A stretch of 64,000 bases of DNA from NCBI RefSeq assembly GCF_003864975.1, contig NZ_BHGL01000006.1:413380-477379 (forward strand), in the 5' to 3' direction. Source of the DNA: Sulfuriferula thiophila (GTDB taxonomy: Bacteria; Pseudomonadota; Gammaproteobacteria; Burkholderiales; Sulfuriferulaceae). Under the pieces are notes generated by a model, which did not search any database, was not told the origin of the DNA, and saw only the letters and a list, made by a program, of their open reading frames with translations. Both the position numbers and the translations under genes were made by a program. This document shows, in pieces, positions 1 to 9,011 of this stretch (its first letter is position 1; each line of letters begins with the position of its first letter).

Positions 1-1
1 G

Positions 2-967
2 ACTATTGCTCTGACGCATTTTCGCAGGGTTAATTATGCTGAACAGATAATTGCGCAATGGCTGGGTGTCGGTTTGTTATTTGCATTGGCTAGTTTGCAA
101 CTGGTGCATTTCAGTTATTTGCAATACGGTTCTGATTTGATTCATTTGCCGTTTTATCGCGCCATGCTGTTTACCGTAGCACCAATATTTTACCTGTATA
201 GCAAACCATTATTGCAAGCGCAAATTGCTTACCGCCCATATCAGTTATTGCACGGCACGCCCGTATTGATAGCGCCGTTCCTTACTTACCAGATAGCCTT
301 ACCGCTGGCATTTGCAGTGGGTGCGGGTTATCTGGTACTGCTGGCGCGCAGTGTGTATGCATTGAGGGAAAACCGCAGTCGTTTTCGGGTGGAATTGGCT
401 ATGCTTGGTATGGTGTTCCTGATAGCCGTTATTGTTCTTTTCCTGGGGCTGATTTTACCGTTACTGGATGAGAAGATGTTCTTTATGTTGTACGCCAGCG
501 CAATTGGCTGCGCATTTCTGCTGGTGAGTCTGGCGCTTAACTTTACACCACAGTTGTCGACCGAGGTTAAAGAAGCCGCGCGTGAAACCTATGCGGTTTC
601 TACACTGGCAAATGTGGATTGCAATGAGGCGCTAAGCAAACTGGCAGCGCTGATGGAGCGAGAACGGCTGTTTGAATCGCCGGATATTGATTTGCCTACC
701 TTGGCAACACATATGGCACTCACCAACCATCAGCTTTCAGAACTCATCAATGGTCAACTGGGTAAAGGTTTTTCACGCTATATCCGCGAATATCGAATTG
801 AAGCAGCCAAAAAAATGCTGTTGACCGAGTTGTCTGCATCAATATTGTCGGTAGGTCTGAGCGTAGGATTTACGTCGCAATCTAATTTTTATGACGCCTT
901 CCGTGACATAACCGGCATGACGCCGGGTCATTTCCGCAAAATTAACGCTAAATTTTTTCCAAAATGA
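2..967 (+). CDS. AraC-family transcriptional regulator with N-terminal membrane domain (5' truncated)
   Basis: The reading frame is open to the left edge of the window, so the true start lies upstream and the gene is partial. The N-terminal half is hydrophobic, with about five to six membrane segments up to roughly residue 180 of the visible protein. The C-terminal 110 residues form an AraC/XylS helix-turn-helix domain, with the typical signature around GFTSQSNFYDAFR and the ending MTPGHFRK. This layout (membrane sensor plus AraC domain) is known for regulators that sense envelope or lipid signals. It lies upstream of, and codirectional with, the small operon at 1069-3302, which it may control; that is inference. 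The ligand is unknown. Confidence 0.85.
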   Translation, partial: TIALTHFRRVNYAEQIIAQWLGVGLLFALASLQLVHFSYLQYGSDLIHLPFYRAMLFTVAPIFYLYSKPLLQAQIAYRPYQLLHGTPVLIAPFLTYQIALPLAFAVGAGYLVLLARSVYALRENRSRFRVELAMLGMVFLIAVIVLFLGLILPLLDEKMFFMLYASAIGCAFLLVSLALNFTPQLSTEVKEAARETYAVSTLANVDCNEALSKLAALMERERLFESPDIDLPTLATHMALTNHQLSELINGQLGKGFSRYIREYRIEAAKKMLLTELSASILSVGLSVGFTSQSNFYDAFRDITGMTPGHFRKINAKFFPK

Positions 968-976
968 TCTTTCCGT

Positions 977-996
977 AACAGAAATTTGTTTCTGTT
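977..996. repeat. Short perfect inverted repeat between the AraC gene and the following operon
   Basis: Eight-base arms AACAGAAA and TTTCTGTT flank a 4-base loop. It starts 10 bases after the AraC-family stop codon and 73 bases before the next start. There is no T tract after it, so it may be an operator or a weak terminator. I cannot decide between these from sequence alone. Confidence 0.45.
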
Positions 997-1068
997 CTAT
1001 CAATCCGGAAGCTTTACTCCATTCTGCGACATAAGCTGACCTTACTTTTTCACGTAAGGAGAGCCGTC

Positions 1069-1425
1069 ATGAATTCATTGTTGTTATTTTCTGCTGAAAT
1101 TTTGCTCAGTCTGAGCCTGAGTGCGACTGTGCTTTATGCCATTTCCAGTGCATTGCGCAATGCGCTGCAAGATTTGTGTCCAAGCGATCGACAAGCGGAA
1201 TTCTGGGTTGCTTATACCCGCACTATGCTGATTCTGGCGCCACTGTTACTTGTGATGGTTGTGGATGGTATGAGCAGCCATGGTGATGTATTGGGGAATA
1301 TTCGGATTGCGCTTGTCGCAGCTCTGGCTGGTTTGCTCTTTGGCATGATCATCGTAGGTAAGAAGGTTTTTATCCCGGTATCGCAGCAGATTGCACAGCC
1401 AGCAGAAACGGGAGAGCTCTCATGA
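1069..1425 (+). CDS. Small three-segment membrane protein of unknown function
   Basis: The 118-residue protein has hydrophobic stretches near residues 3-25, 50-66 and 78-98, consistent with three membrane segments. A good ribosome binding site (AAGGAG) lies seven bases before the ATG. I do not recognise a family. Its stop overlaps the start of the next gene (ATGA), so the two are probably translationally coupled. It is the first gene of a compact operon with an SDR-type epimerase, DUF2269 and DUF4166 proteins, suggesting a shared envelope or lipid-related role; this is inference. Confidence 0.7.
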   Translation: MNSLLLFSAEILLSLSLSATVLYAISSALRNALQDLCPSDRQAEFWVAYTRTMLILAPLLLVMVVDGMSSHGDVLGNIRIALVAALAGLLFGMIIVGKKVFIPVSQQIAQPAETGELS

Positions 1426-2255
1426 AAATTTTGCTTACTGGTGCAAGCGGATTCATTGGCAAGCATATCGGGTTGGCGTTAACCCCGGCGGGGCATGAGG
1501 TTGTTCCGGTAGCGCGTGCGTATGGTTTGGATTTCAGTAGTATGCTGACCCCCACTGATTGGCTGCCGCATTTGCAAGGCGTTGATGCCGTTATTAACTG
1601 CGTGGGCATTATTGCTGAAACGCGTGAGCAGCGCTTTGTCACCCTTCACACGGCGGCTCCTATCGCCCTGTTTCATGCCTGTGTTCAAGCTGGAGTATCA
1701 CGAGTTGTGCAAATTTCTGCGCTGGGTGCTGATGAGCATGCATTTACGCCCTATCAGTTAAGTAAAAAGACGGCTGATGATGTGTTACGTGGTTTGCCGC
1801 TGCAGTGGTTCGTGTTGCAGCCATCGCTGGTGTATGGGCAAGGTGGCAAGAGTGTGCGGATGTTTCAGCGCATGGCGATGTTGCCAGTAATTCCACAGAT
1901 TGGCGATGGTAAGCAGCTTGTTCAACCAGTGCATATCAGTGATGTGGTGGCCACGGTGTTGCTGTGCCTGCAGGCTATTCCTGCACAACGCACGCTGGAT
2001 GTGGTTGGAGCATACCCATTGTATTTCATAAACTGGCTGCAACTACTGCGTAAGGCGCAAGGAAAACCACCTGCGCCGACTATGCCGATTCCGCTAACGC
2101 TGGTAATGGCGCTGACTCATATAGCGAAAATCATGTTACCTATGTTGCAGCCGGACAATATCCGCATGTTGCAACAGGGGAATGCGGCAGATGTACAGCC
2201 ATTGGCAGAATTTTTGGGGCGGATGCCGTTAGCGGTTGATGGGGTGAAAATATGA
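1422..2255 (+). CDS. NAD(P)-dependent epimerase/SDR-family protein
   Basis: A Rossmann-fold dinucleotide-binding motif TGASGFIG sits at residues 6-13, and a YQLSK motif (Tyr111, Lys115) matches the SDR catalytic pair. At 277 residues it fits the atypical or extended SDR proteins of the NDUFA9/NmrA-like group, which often act on bound cofactor or quinone-linked substrates; the real substrate is unknown. It overlaps the upstream membrane gene by four bases and the downstream DUF2269 gene by four bases, so the three are clearly one transcription unit. Confidence 0.85.
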   Translation: MKILLTGASGFIGKHIGLALTPAGHEVVPVARAYGLDFSSMLTPTDWLPHLQGVDAVINCVGIIAETREQRFVTLHTAAPIALFHACVQAGVSRVVQISALGADEHAFTPYQLSKKTADDVLRGLPLQWFVLQPSLVYGQGGKSVRMFQRMAMLPVIPQIGDGKQLVQPVHISDVVATVLLCLQAIPAQRTLDVVGAYPLYFINWLQLLRKAQGKPPAPTMPIPLTLVMALTHIAKIMLPMLQPDNIRMLQQGNAADVQPLAEFLGRMPLAVDGVKI

Positions 2256-2725
2256 CTTACATGACTTTGAAATACCTGCACATATTGAGTATGGTCATGC
2301 TGTTCGGAACCGGGCTAGGCAGTGCGTTTTATAAATGGATGGCTGATCGCAGCGGCAATCTGGCGCATATAGCCGTGACTAACCGGCATGTCGTTCTGGC
2401 TGATTGGATTTTTACTACCCCGACGGTTATTTTCCAGCCAATCAGTGGTTTGTGGATGGTGTATTTGCTTAACCTTCCCATCATCACGCCGTGGGTGGCG
2501 ACGAGTCTGGGACTTTATTTGCTGGCAGGAGCTTGCTGGGTGCCGGTAGTTTGGCTGCAAATACGCATGCGTCAACTCGCTGATATTGCATTGCAATCGG
2601 CTACTCCGCTGACAGATCAATACTGGCGCTATGCTCGCATCTGGTTCTGGCTAGGTGTACCTGCTTTTGCTGCAATGTTGCTGGTGGTTTTGTTAATGGT
2701 ATTCAAATTCAATTGGGGAGGCTGA
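2252..2725 (+). CDS. DUF2269-family integral membrane protein
   Basis: The 157-residue protein has four hydrophobic segments and begins with the LKYLHILSM pattern seen in DUF2269 proteins. Conserved His and Trp residues lie near the membrane boundaries. The function of the family is not known. In many proteobacteria it neighbours SDR epimerases, as here, which supports joint action. It overlaps the preceding gene by four bases and is followed one base later by the DUF4166 gene. Confidence 0.8.
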   Translation: MTYMTLKYLHILSMVMLFGTGLGSAFYKWMADRSGNLAHIAVTNRHVVLADWIFTTPTVIFQPISGLWMVYLLNLPIITPWVATSLGLYLLAGACWVPVVWLQIRMRQLADIALQSATPLTDQYWRYARIWFWLGVPAFAAMLLVVLLMVFKFNWGG

Positions 2726-2726
2726 A

Positions 2727-3302
2727 ATGGAAACGCAATCGTTGATGCAATTGGCACTCGGTGCAGAATGGGAACAACTACCGCCTGCGTTGAAGGCTCA
2801 TTACCAAGTAGCCACTAACACTGATCTTGGTGAGTTGGATATCGAATATCCTGATTTGATGCAACCCGGCCTGAATGTTCTGCGCTTGCTGGGTGTGTTG
2901 ATTAATCGGCGCGGTAAGTCGATTGTAACAACGGTCGAAAAATACATGGATGGCAATATTCAGCGCTGGAAACGTACTATAGGGTTTTCGGATGGCACTG
3001 CAATCCAGTTCAACAGTCACTGGGTTCATGCTGGCGGGAATGAATTGATTGAGTTTGTCAGCCCTGTACTTGGTTTGAAAATGGCAGTGAATGTATATGA
3101 AAACAAACTGCATTATGAGGGTCGATATTACGTAGTTAAATTAGGAAGCTTGCTGCTGCCAGTCCCGGAATGGCTGCTGTTGGGACATACCACGATAGTG
3201 GAAACGGCAGTGGATGCTGATAGTTTTACGATGGATTTTCGGCTGGTGCATCCAGTGTTCGGTCAGCTTTATCGTTATGCTGGCAGATTTACGACTGAAT
3301 AA
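2727..3302 (+). CDS. DUF4166 domain protein
   Basis: The 191-residue soluble protein resembles DUF4166, which elsewhere occurs alone or fused to saccharopine-dehydrogenase-like or SDR domains. It begins with a short helical stretch including LPPALKAHY, followed by predicted beta-rich sequence with many aromatic residues. No signal peptide is evident. Its start lies one base after the DUF2269 stop and is preceded by GGGAGG, so it is the fourth gene of the operon. No catalytic residues can be assigned. Confidence 0.75.
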   Translation: METQSLMQLALGAEWEQLPPALKAHYQVATNTDLGELDIEYPDLMQPGLNVLRLLGVLINRRGKSIVTTVEKYMDGNIQRWKRTIGFSDGTAIQFNSHWVHAGGNELIEFVSPVLGLKMAVNVYENKLHYEGRYYVVKLGSLLLPVPEWLLLGHTTIVETAVDADSFTMDFRLVHPVFGQLYRYAGRFTTE

Positions 3303-3384
3303 ATTTTCTTTTTGTACAGATAGTTAAGCCTGTTCCAGTCATTAGGATGGTTAAGTTCAGGCCTCTATATAAGGAGATATTGTC

Positions 3385-3813
3385 ATGAACTTGCCACCCC
3401 ATATCAGTGCTGATGACAAAGTGGTTTTATATGATGGCGTTTGCAAGTTATGTAATGGTTGGAGTCAGTTTCTTATCAAGCATGATAAGAACGGAATCTT
3501 CAAGCTGTGCAGTGTGCAGTCATCAGAGGGGGCGGATATATTGCTATGGTTTGGATTCCCTACCAGTTCGTTTGATACTATGCTCTACGTTGAAGGTTGC
3601 CGCATTTACACGCAAAGTGATGCGTTCTTGCAGATCGTCAGTCAGTTGCCGAAACCTTGGTGCTACATGAGTCTAGTGAGAATCGTTCCGAGACCAGTCC
3701 GAAACTGGTTTTATGACCGCATTGCGCTCAATCGTTACTGGCTGTTTGGGCGATACGATCAGTGTTTGCTGCCAAACCCGGAACAGCATAATAGGTTTCT
3801 TGATCGTCATTAG
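3385..3813 (+). CDS. DCC-family thiol-disulfide oxidoreductase-like protein (DUF393/YuxK type)
   Basis: The N-terminus holds YDGVCKLCNG, the DxxCxxC signature of the DCC (DUF393) family, with Cys20 and Cys23. Length (142 residues) is normal. The family has a thioredoxin-like fold, but the physiological substrate is unknown. A strong AAGGAG site lies before the ATG. It follows the operon at 1069-3302 after an 82-base gap, so it may be cotranscribed or have its own promoter. Its stop lies 17 bases from the end of a convergent gene. Confidence 0.85.
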   Translation: MNLPPHISADDKVVLYDGVCKLCNGWSQFLIKHDKNGIFKLCSVQSSEGADILLWFGFPTSSFDTMLYVEGCRIYTQSDAFLQIVSQLPKPWCYMSLVRIVPRPVRNWFYDRIALNRYWLFGRYDQCLLPNPEQHNRFLDRH

Positions 3814-3829
3814 CTATTAACTGGTTGAT

Positions 3830-6106
3830 CTAACGCACGATAGTCCGTTCCGGATTGCTGCGTAGCAACAGTTCAAGCTCATTTTCAGGTACAGGTCTGC
3901 TGAAATAGTAACCCTGGATTTCATCGCAGCCTTGCTGTTTCAGCATGGACAGCTGTTCTGCTGTTTCCACGCCTTCTGCAATCACACTCAGGTTCAGGCT
4001 TTGTCCGAGCAGTATCACGGATTTGGTAATGGACGCATCATTGGCGTCGGTGGTCATGTTGCGGACGAAGGATTGGTCTACCTTGAGCTTGTTGATAGGG
4101 AAGCGTTTCAGATAGCTGAGTGAAGAATAGCCGGTGCCGAAATCATCTATGGATAGCTGCAGATTTAGGGCGCGCAGGTTATTCAGGGTGGCGATGGTTT
4201 TTTCGGCATCGTGCATGGCCACGCTTTCGGTGATTTCCAGTTCCAGGTAGTGCGGGTTAATTCCCGTTTCTTTGATGGTCGCGGCAACAAGCTCGGTAAA
4301 CTCCGGATGCTGGAACTGGCGTGCCGAGATATTGACGGCCATGATCATGTCGCTGAAACCGGCATCGTGCCAGCGCTTTACCTGTGCACAGGCGGTGCGT
4401 AACACCCACTCTCCAATGGGGATAATCAGGCCGGATTCTTCAGCCAGCGGGATAAATTCTGCTGGAGAAATGGATGCTTGCCCATCGCGGCGCCAGCGTA
4501 ACAGGGCTTCTACGCCCAAAATTCTGTTGTTTGCGATCGCCACCTGGGGTTGATAATGCAATGCCAGTTCATTTCGCTCTAATGCGCGTCGCAGTCCGTT
4601 TTCCAGATCCAGCCAGCGTTCGGCTTTGTCGTTCATGTCCTGGGTGTAGTATTGGAAAGCGTTGCCGCCTAGCGTATTGACGCGATTGACAGCCGCTTCC
4701 GCATTTCTGATCAGGCTTTCCGTGTTATTGCCATCTGCCGGAAAAATGCTGGCACCAATGCTGAGTGTAAAGAAGAATTCCTGATTGTTGACGTGTAAGG
4801 GTTCATGCATGCTCATCAGCAGTTTTTCCCCAAGCAACTGCAGTTGGTGTGGATTGCTCATTTCCGGAAGTAACAAGCCGAAGGTTGCGCCTTCAAAGCG
4901 GAATAGCGTTGCGCCGCGAACCAGATCGCGATTTTCATGCAGCAGGGCATTCAAACGTAACGCAATGGTATGCAGCAGGTTATCACTGGCTTCATAACCC
5001 TGGCTTTCAAGGACGCGCTTGATCCGGTCCAGTCGCAGTAAGGCAACTGCCACCGTGCTTTCACCATTGGTCAGCTGGATTGCTTCATGCAGGTGTTCGC
5101 TGAACATGCGGCGATTTGGCAGGCCGGTTAGTTCATCATGATAAGCCTGATATACCAGGTTTTCTTCGGCACGTTTGCGCTCGGTAATATCTGCAATGTA
5201 GATGTGAAAGCTGTGTAAATCAGTCAGGATATGAATAAAACAGTCAAGGATGCGGTTGTGTTTGGTGTATTCCAGTTGCAGGCCTTCCTGGCCGCTGGTT
5301 TTTAGTTCTGTTAAACGCGCTGCAAAATTATCCGGTAACAACTGATTCGCGCTTAACAAATCAAGTTCTGCCAGTAGCCTGGTTGTGGCTGGATTGGCGT
5401 AAGCGATTGTGCCGTCCCAGTTTATGCGTAACACCGGGCTTGGGTTGCGTTCCGGGAACATGGCGAGGCGCCGACGCTCGGCACTTTCAGCTATATACGC
5501 ATTGACGTAATAGCCAATCAGAATGGCGATAAGGAAAATGACAACACTGAATCCTATGACCATTTGTATCATTAGTCGGGTTTTGGATTGTGCTAAGTTG
5601 CCGTTTTCCAATACGTTTTTACGGTTTAGGCTGACTAATTCATCTACTATCGGTGAGATTTTACTTTCTGTTATGGTTACATTAGCCAAAATTTGACGAG
5701 CATTGTCCCAGTCTATCGGTGAGGTGTTGAGCGTCTGATCTAGCCTTGCTGCATGCTGTGAGAGATGTTCAACTGCAATTTCGAGTTGGGGTAGTAATGT
5801 TTTATCGTCTGTATGGATGTAAATGGTCCGTAAGCCGGCTTCAATTTCGCGTTGCTGGGTTTCATAGTCATGGAGAAATTTGTCGCGGTCGGTGGTGGCG
5901 TAATACTCATAAAGGATAGGCTTTTGCGCGAAGATAGCGTTGCGTAACTTGGAAATGCTGATGAGTCTGGGTAGATTATTTTCGACTAAATGATTGTTAA
6001 CGTCTAATACGGCATGCCCATTGATGTAGATCAGGCTGGATAAGCTTATACCCAGCGCGAGAACAAGCAAATAAACTGCGTAAATTTTTTTGGAGATGGA
6101 TGACAT
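3830..6106 (-). CDS. Membrane c-di-GMP phosphodiesterase: sensor-PAS-degenerate GGDEF-EAL
   Basis: The 758-residue protein has membrane segments near residues 9-28 and 181-203 around a helical periplasmic sensor region, then a PAS-like region (about 215-310), a GGDEF domain (about 320-485) and an EAL domain (about 505-745). The GGDEF site reads FEGATF at residues 404-409, so diguanylate cyclase activity is very unlikely. The EAL domain keeps EALLRW (533-538), the second glutamate in ITES, DDFGTGYSSL and the conserved lysine in KLKVDQ, so it should hydrolyse c-di-GMP, with the dead GGDEF domain perhaps acting as a GTP-sensing regulator. It is a single gene, convergent with the DCC-family gene. 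Confidence 0.9.
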   Translation of the reverse strand: MSSISKKIYAVYLLVLALGISLSSLIYINGHAVLDVNNHLVENNLPRLISISKLRNAIFAQKPILYEYYATTDRDKFLHDYETQQREIEAGLRTIYIHTDDKTLLPQLEIAVEHLSQHAARLDQTLNTSPIDWDNARQILANVTITESKISPIVDELVSLNRKNVLENGNLAQSKTRLMIQMVIGFSVVIFLIAILIGYYVNAYIAESAERRRLAMFPERNPSPVLRINWDGTIAYANPATTRLLAELDLLSANQLLPDNFAARLTELKTSGQEGLQLEYTKHNRILDCFIHILTDLHSFHIYIADITERKRAEENLVYQAYHDELTGLPNRRMFSEHLHEAIQLTNGESTVAVALLRLDRIKRVLESQGYEASDNLLHTIALRLNALLHENRDLVRGATLFRFEGATFGLLLPEMSNPHQLQLLGEKLLMSMHEPLHVNNQEFFFTLSIGASIFPADGNNTESLIRNAEAAVNRVNTLGGNAFQYYTQDMNDKAERWLDLENGLRRALERNELALHYQPQVAIANNRILGVEALLRWRRDGQASISPAEFIPLAEESGLIIPIGEWVLRTACAQVKRWHDAGFSDMIMAVNISARQFQHPEFTELVAATIKETGINPHYLELEITESVAMHDAEKTIATLNNLRALNLQLSIDDFGTGYSSLSYLKRFPINKLKVDQSFVRNMTTDANDASITKSVILLGQSLNLSVIAEGVETAEQLSMLKQQGCDEIQGYYFSRPVPENELELLLRSNPERTIVR

Positions 6107-6227
6107 CGTGTCCGATTCTATGTTTTTGATTTAGTTGGGCAGCCAGCATGGTATTCATACCGCTGCTCAGTCACGAGTTACTGCGTTAAGTATAGAGATA
6201 GTAATAACAATCGTCCATTAGTGACCT

Positions 6228-6255
6228 TGATTACAGTTTGGGTAAGCTGTAATCA
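6228..6255. repeat. Inverted repeat in the 298-bp region between the EAL gene and tusA
   Basis: Perfect nine-base arms TGATTACAG and CTGTAATCA flank a 10-base loop. The region 6107-6404 holds the start signals of both the minus-strand EAL gene and the plus-strand tusA operon, so this is a candidate operator for either. No further coding sequence is seen in that region. Confidence 0.5.
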
Positions 6256-6404
6256 GTGCAGAGCTGATGGGGCGTGCATGGCGGAGTGCTGTCGTTAAGG
6301 CTTCTTAAAAAGACATTAATATCATGTTTAGTAAGGATTTTATTCAGTTGTGAATTCACCATGAATCCGAGTATTATGAATAAAATAATAAATTTGGAGG
6401 CAAC

Positions 6405-6629
6405 ATGAAAGCGATTGAAGAAATCGATGTATGTGGTATGAGTTGTCCCATGCCGTTAATCAAGCTGCGTGCCGCTGTCAATAAACTTCCTAAAGGACAA
6501 GCGCTGACCATAGTTGGCGATGATCCTATCTTTGAGTCATCTGTCCGTGATTTTTGTGCCGAAAATGCATTAGGCGTCGAATCTGTGCAAGCAGATGGAC
6601 GTGAGATCACCATCATTATTCGTTTGTAA
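6405..6629 (+). CDS. tusA: TusA-family sulfur carrier protein
   Basis: The 74-residue protein carries the TusA core motif CGMSCPMPLIKLRAAV, with the sulfur-carrying cysteine at Cys14 followed by Pro-Met-Pro. TusA proteins pass persulfide sulfur between enzymes in tRNA thiolation or, in sulfur oxidisers, in cytoplasmic sulfane-sulfur transfer. A GGAGG site precedes the ATG. The next gene encodes a DsrE2-like protein 20 bases downstream, the pairing seen in rhd-tusA-dsrE2 clusters of sulfur oxidisers, which argues for a role in dissimilatory or sulfane-sulfur metabolism rather than tRNA modification alone; no rhodanese gene is adjacent here. Confidence 0.9.
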   Translation: MKAIEEIDVCGMSCPMPLIKLRAAVNKLPKGQALTIVGDDPIFESSVRDFCAENALGVESVQADGREITIIIRL

Positions 6630-6649
6630 CAGCAAAACGGGGAGGCAGG

Positions 6650-7189
6650 ATGGAGGAGAGTAATAATAAAACAGCCACCGTCATGGTGGTGAGTGGTGAT
6701 ATGGACAAAGTACTGGTGGCATTTATCGTGGCGACCGGCTTTGCCTCCATGGGCGTGCAGACTAAAATGTGGTTCACCATGTATGGTGCCAACTGCCTGA
6801 AACGGCGCAGGGGGCTATTGCATAGCTGGTTCCATCGCCCAGCCAAGGAAACCCAGCCATACCGGCGCATGGATACGGATACTTTTCTGCAAAAAGGGTT
6901 TGAGATGCTCAACCGTGGCGGGCCCGGTTATCTGCCTCTGTCGCGACACAACCTGTTTGGTCTGGGGCCGTTGATCCTGAACTACATCCTCAAACGCAAA
7001 GGCATACCCAATGTCGAGCAATTTATTCAGCTGGCAGAAGAACTGGGCATCAGTTTCACCATTTGCCAGATTTGCGTGGATGCGCTCGCGCTGGATACGT
7101 CCGACCTGGTGGCGTCTGATGTGAATGTGAAGGGTGTGGCTCAGTACATGAAAGACGCCATGGATTCGCATTACAACATTGTGTTATGA
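6650..7189 (+). CDS. dsrE2: DsrE2-like DsrE/DsrF/DsrH-family sulfurtransferase
   Basis: The 179-residue protein starts a DsrE-like fold with VMVVSGDMDKVLVAFIVA and has a hydrophobic middle region. A C139xxC142 pair in TICQICVDAL matches the conserved cysteine region of DsrE2 proteins, which accept persulfide sulfur and partner with TusA. The family is often membrane-associated. The gene follows tusA after 20 bases with a GGGGAGG site, and its end overlaps the histidine kinase start by four bases. This coupling to a signalling gene is unusual. Confidence 0.85.
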   Translation: MEESNNKTATVMVVSGDMDKVLVAFIVATGFASMGVQTKMWFTMYGANCLKRRRGLLHSWFHRPAKETQPYRRMDTDTFLQKGFEMLNRGGPGYLPLSRHNLFGLGPLILNYILKRKGIPNVEQFIQLAEELGISFTICQICVDALALDTSDLVASDVNVKGVAQYMKDAMDSHYNIVL

Positions 7190-8562
7190 CTGAAACTGCC
7201 CAGCCCATTTTACCTAGCCAGCGAGAGCCGGATGCATTGTTCGCGTTACAAAGTGAAAATGCGCGGCTTCAGCAGCAAGTCGCGTCATTGCAACAGGATT
7301 TGGCGGATGCCGAAGTGCATCGAGAATTGTTGCAGCGGGAAATTGCGCTGGTACAGGAGTTGGGTGATGTCATCGTCTCGGATCTGGATCTGGAACGTGT
7401 ACTTGGTTTGGTGGCAACCAAGGGACGTGAGCTAATTCAGGCCGAAACATTTCTCGTGCCGATCATCAATAAAACGCGCACCAGCTATACCTATGCAGCT
7501 GCGTGTGGCAAAGATGCTAAAGATATTCTCGGGGTGAGCTTCCCGGTGCGGATCGGTATGTGTGGCTGGGTCATTACTCATGAACGGCCTTTGCTGTTTG
7601 GTGAGCCCCGTGAATGGCTAATGGATGAAAAGACAGCTTGGGAAGAGGGGCAGCCTTCAGCCTTGCTGGTGCCGTTGATGGTGAAGCATCGTATTATTGG
7701 CGGTTTGTCCGGTATGGGTAAAGCCGGGGGTGGCAGCTTCGTACGGCGTGATCTGGAATTGCTGACTCTGTTCGCCAATCAGGTGAGTATCGCGATCGAA
7801 AATGCATCGCTTTATAAGGAAATCGGTGAGCTGGTTGACAGCCTGGAACTACGCGTTGAACAGCGGACGCGGGAATTAGCCGCTATCAATCAGGAGTTGG
7901 AGGCTTTCTCCTATTCCGTATCGCATGATCTGAGAGCCCCGTTACGCAGTATCGACGGTTTCAGTCAGGCATTGGTCGAGGATTATGCATCCACGCTGGA
8001 TGACACTGCTATTGGTTATTTGCACCGTATCCGCAGTAATGCACAGCATATGGGTAAGCTGATAGAAGCCTTGTTGAAATTGTCGCGGCTGACGCGGGAC
8101 GAAATGGCGGTCGAAGCTGTCGATCTTTCAGCTATTGCCGCAGAAATTGTTACGCGGTTACAGGAATCTGCGCCGGACAGACATGTCACATTTTCGGTAC
8201 AAAATGGACTCGCTATCACCGCTGATGAAAGAATGATGCGTGTGGTAATGGAAAATTTGCTAAATAATGCCTGGAAATATACGGGCAAACGAGTAGATGC
8301 CAGCATTGAATTTGGCCTTGCTGACGTGCCCGGTCGCGGAGCCAGTTTTTATGTGCGTGATAACGGTGCCGGGTTCGATATGAATCAGGCCGATAAACTG
8401 TTTAGGCCATTCAAACGTTTGCACGCGGAACGCGAATTTAGTGGTGATGGCATTGGGCTGGCATCGGTACAGCGGGTAATCCAGCGTCATGGCGGACAGC
8501 TTTGGGCCGAGGCCGCAGTGGATCAGGGCGCGGCTTTCTTTTTTACGTTGCCACAGCAGTGA
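7186..8562 (+). CDS. GAF-domain sensor histidine kinase (soluble)
   Basis: The 458-residue protein has an N-terminal coiled coil (about 20-60), a GAF domain (about 65-210), a second coiled coil, a HisKA domain with the H-box FSYSVSHDLRAPLRS (phospho-His247) and a HATPase domain with N-box NLLNNAWKYTG, DNGAGFD and GDGIGLA motifs. There is no membrane segment, so it senses a cytoplasmic signal. The four-base overlap with dsrE2 suggests that signal may be linked to cytoplasmic sulfur state; this is inference. The kinase ends 20 bases before the response regulator that probably receives its phosphate. Confidence 0.9.
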   Translation: MTETAQPILPSQREPDALFALQSENARLQQQVASLQQDLADAEVHRELLQREIALVQELGDVIVSDLDLERVLGLVATKGRELIQAETFLVPIINKTRTSYTYAAACGKDAKDILGVSFPVRIGMCGWVITHERPLLFGEPREWLMDEKTAWEEGQPSALLVPLMVKHRIIGGLSGMGKAGGGSFVRRDLELLTLFANQVSIAIENASLYKEIGELVDSLELRVEQRTRELAAINQELEAFSYSVSHDLRAPLRSIDGFSQALVEDYASTLDDTAIGYLHRIRSNAQHMGKLIEALLKLSRLTRDEMAVEAVDLSAIAAEIVTRLQESAPDRHVTFSVQNGLAITADERMMRVVMENLLNNAWKYTGKRVDASIEFGLADVPGRGASFYVRDNGAGFDMNQADKLFRPFKRLHAEREFSGDGIGLASVQRVIQRHGGQLWAEAAVDQGAAFFFTLPQQ

Positions 8563-8582
8563 TTTAGAGGATGACAATAATA

Positions 8583-9002
8583 ATGCACACGATATTACTG
8601 GTTGAAGACAATCCGGATCATGTGGAGTTGACTTTGCGCGCCATGCGCAAGGTGGCGTTGCCAGCCAAGGTGGTAGTAGTGAACGACGGCCCGGAGGCGC
8701 TCGAGTACCTTGCTATGTGCAAGCAACATGAAATGCCGTGTTTTACCTTGCTTGATCTGGGGTTACCAGGCATGGATGGGCTGGAAGTGTTGAAGCGGAT
8801 CCGCTCAGATAAGCGTACCCACTACTTGCCGGTGGTGATTCTGACCACTTCGCAAGAAAAAAACGATGAATTGCAAGGCTATGATCTGGGCGCCAACAGT
8901 TATGTCTGCAAGCCGGTTGATTATGCATTATTCCTGGAATTGATACGTAAACTCGGGGAATACTGGCTGGATTTGAATCGCTCTCCTTACTGCGTACATT
9001 AG
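8583..9002 (+). CDS. Single-domain response regulator (Rcp1-like)
   Basis: The protein is a stand-alone receiver domain with acidic pair VEDN near the start, phosphoacceptor Asp58 in LLDLGLPGMDG, the switch Thr in LTTSQE and the lysine in CKPVD. The spacing and the extra helix stretch resemble Rcp1-type regulators that partner with GAF/phytochrome-like kinases. An alternative ATG lies 12 bases upstream at 8571, but the AGAGG site directly abuts it, so 8583 is preferred. It sits between the kinase and the REC-GGDEF-EAL gene in one operon. Confidence 0.88.
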   Translation: MHTILLVEDNPDHVELTLRAMRKVALPAKVVVVNDGPEALEYLAMCKQHEMPCFTLLDLGLPGMDGLEVLKRIRSDKRTHYLPVVILTTSQEKNDELQGYDLGANSYVCKPVDYALFLELIRKLGEYWLDLNRSPYCVH

Positions 9003-9011
9003 TGTTGACTA

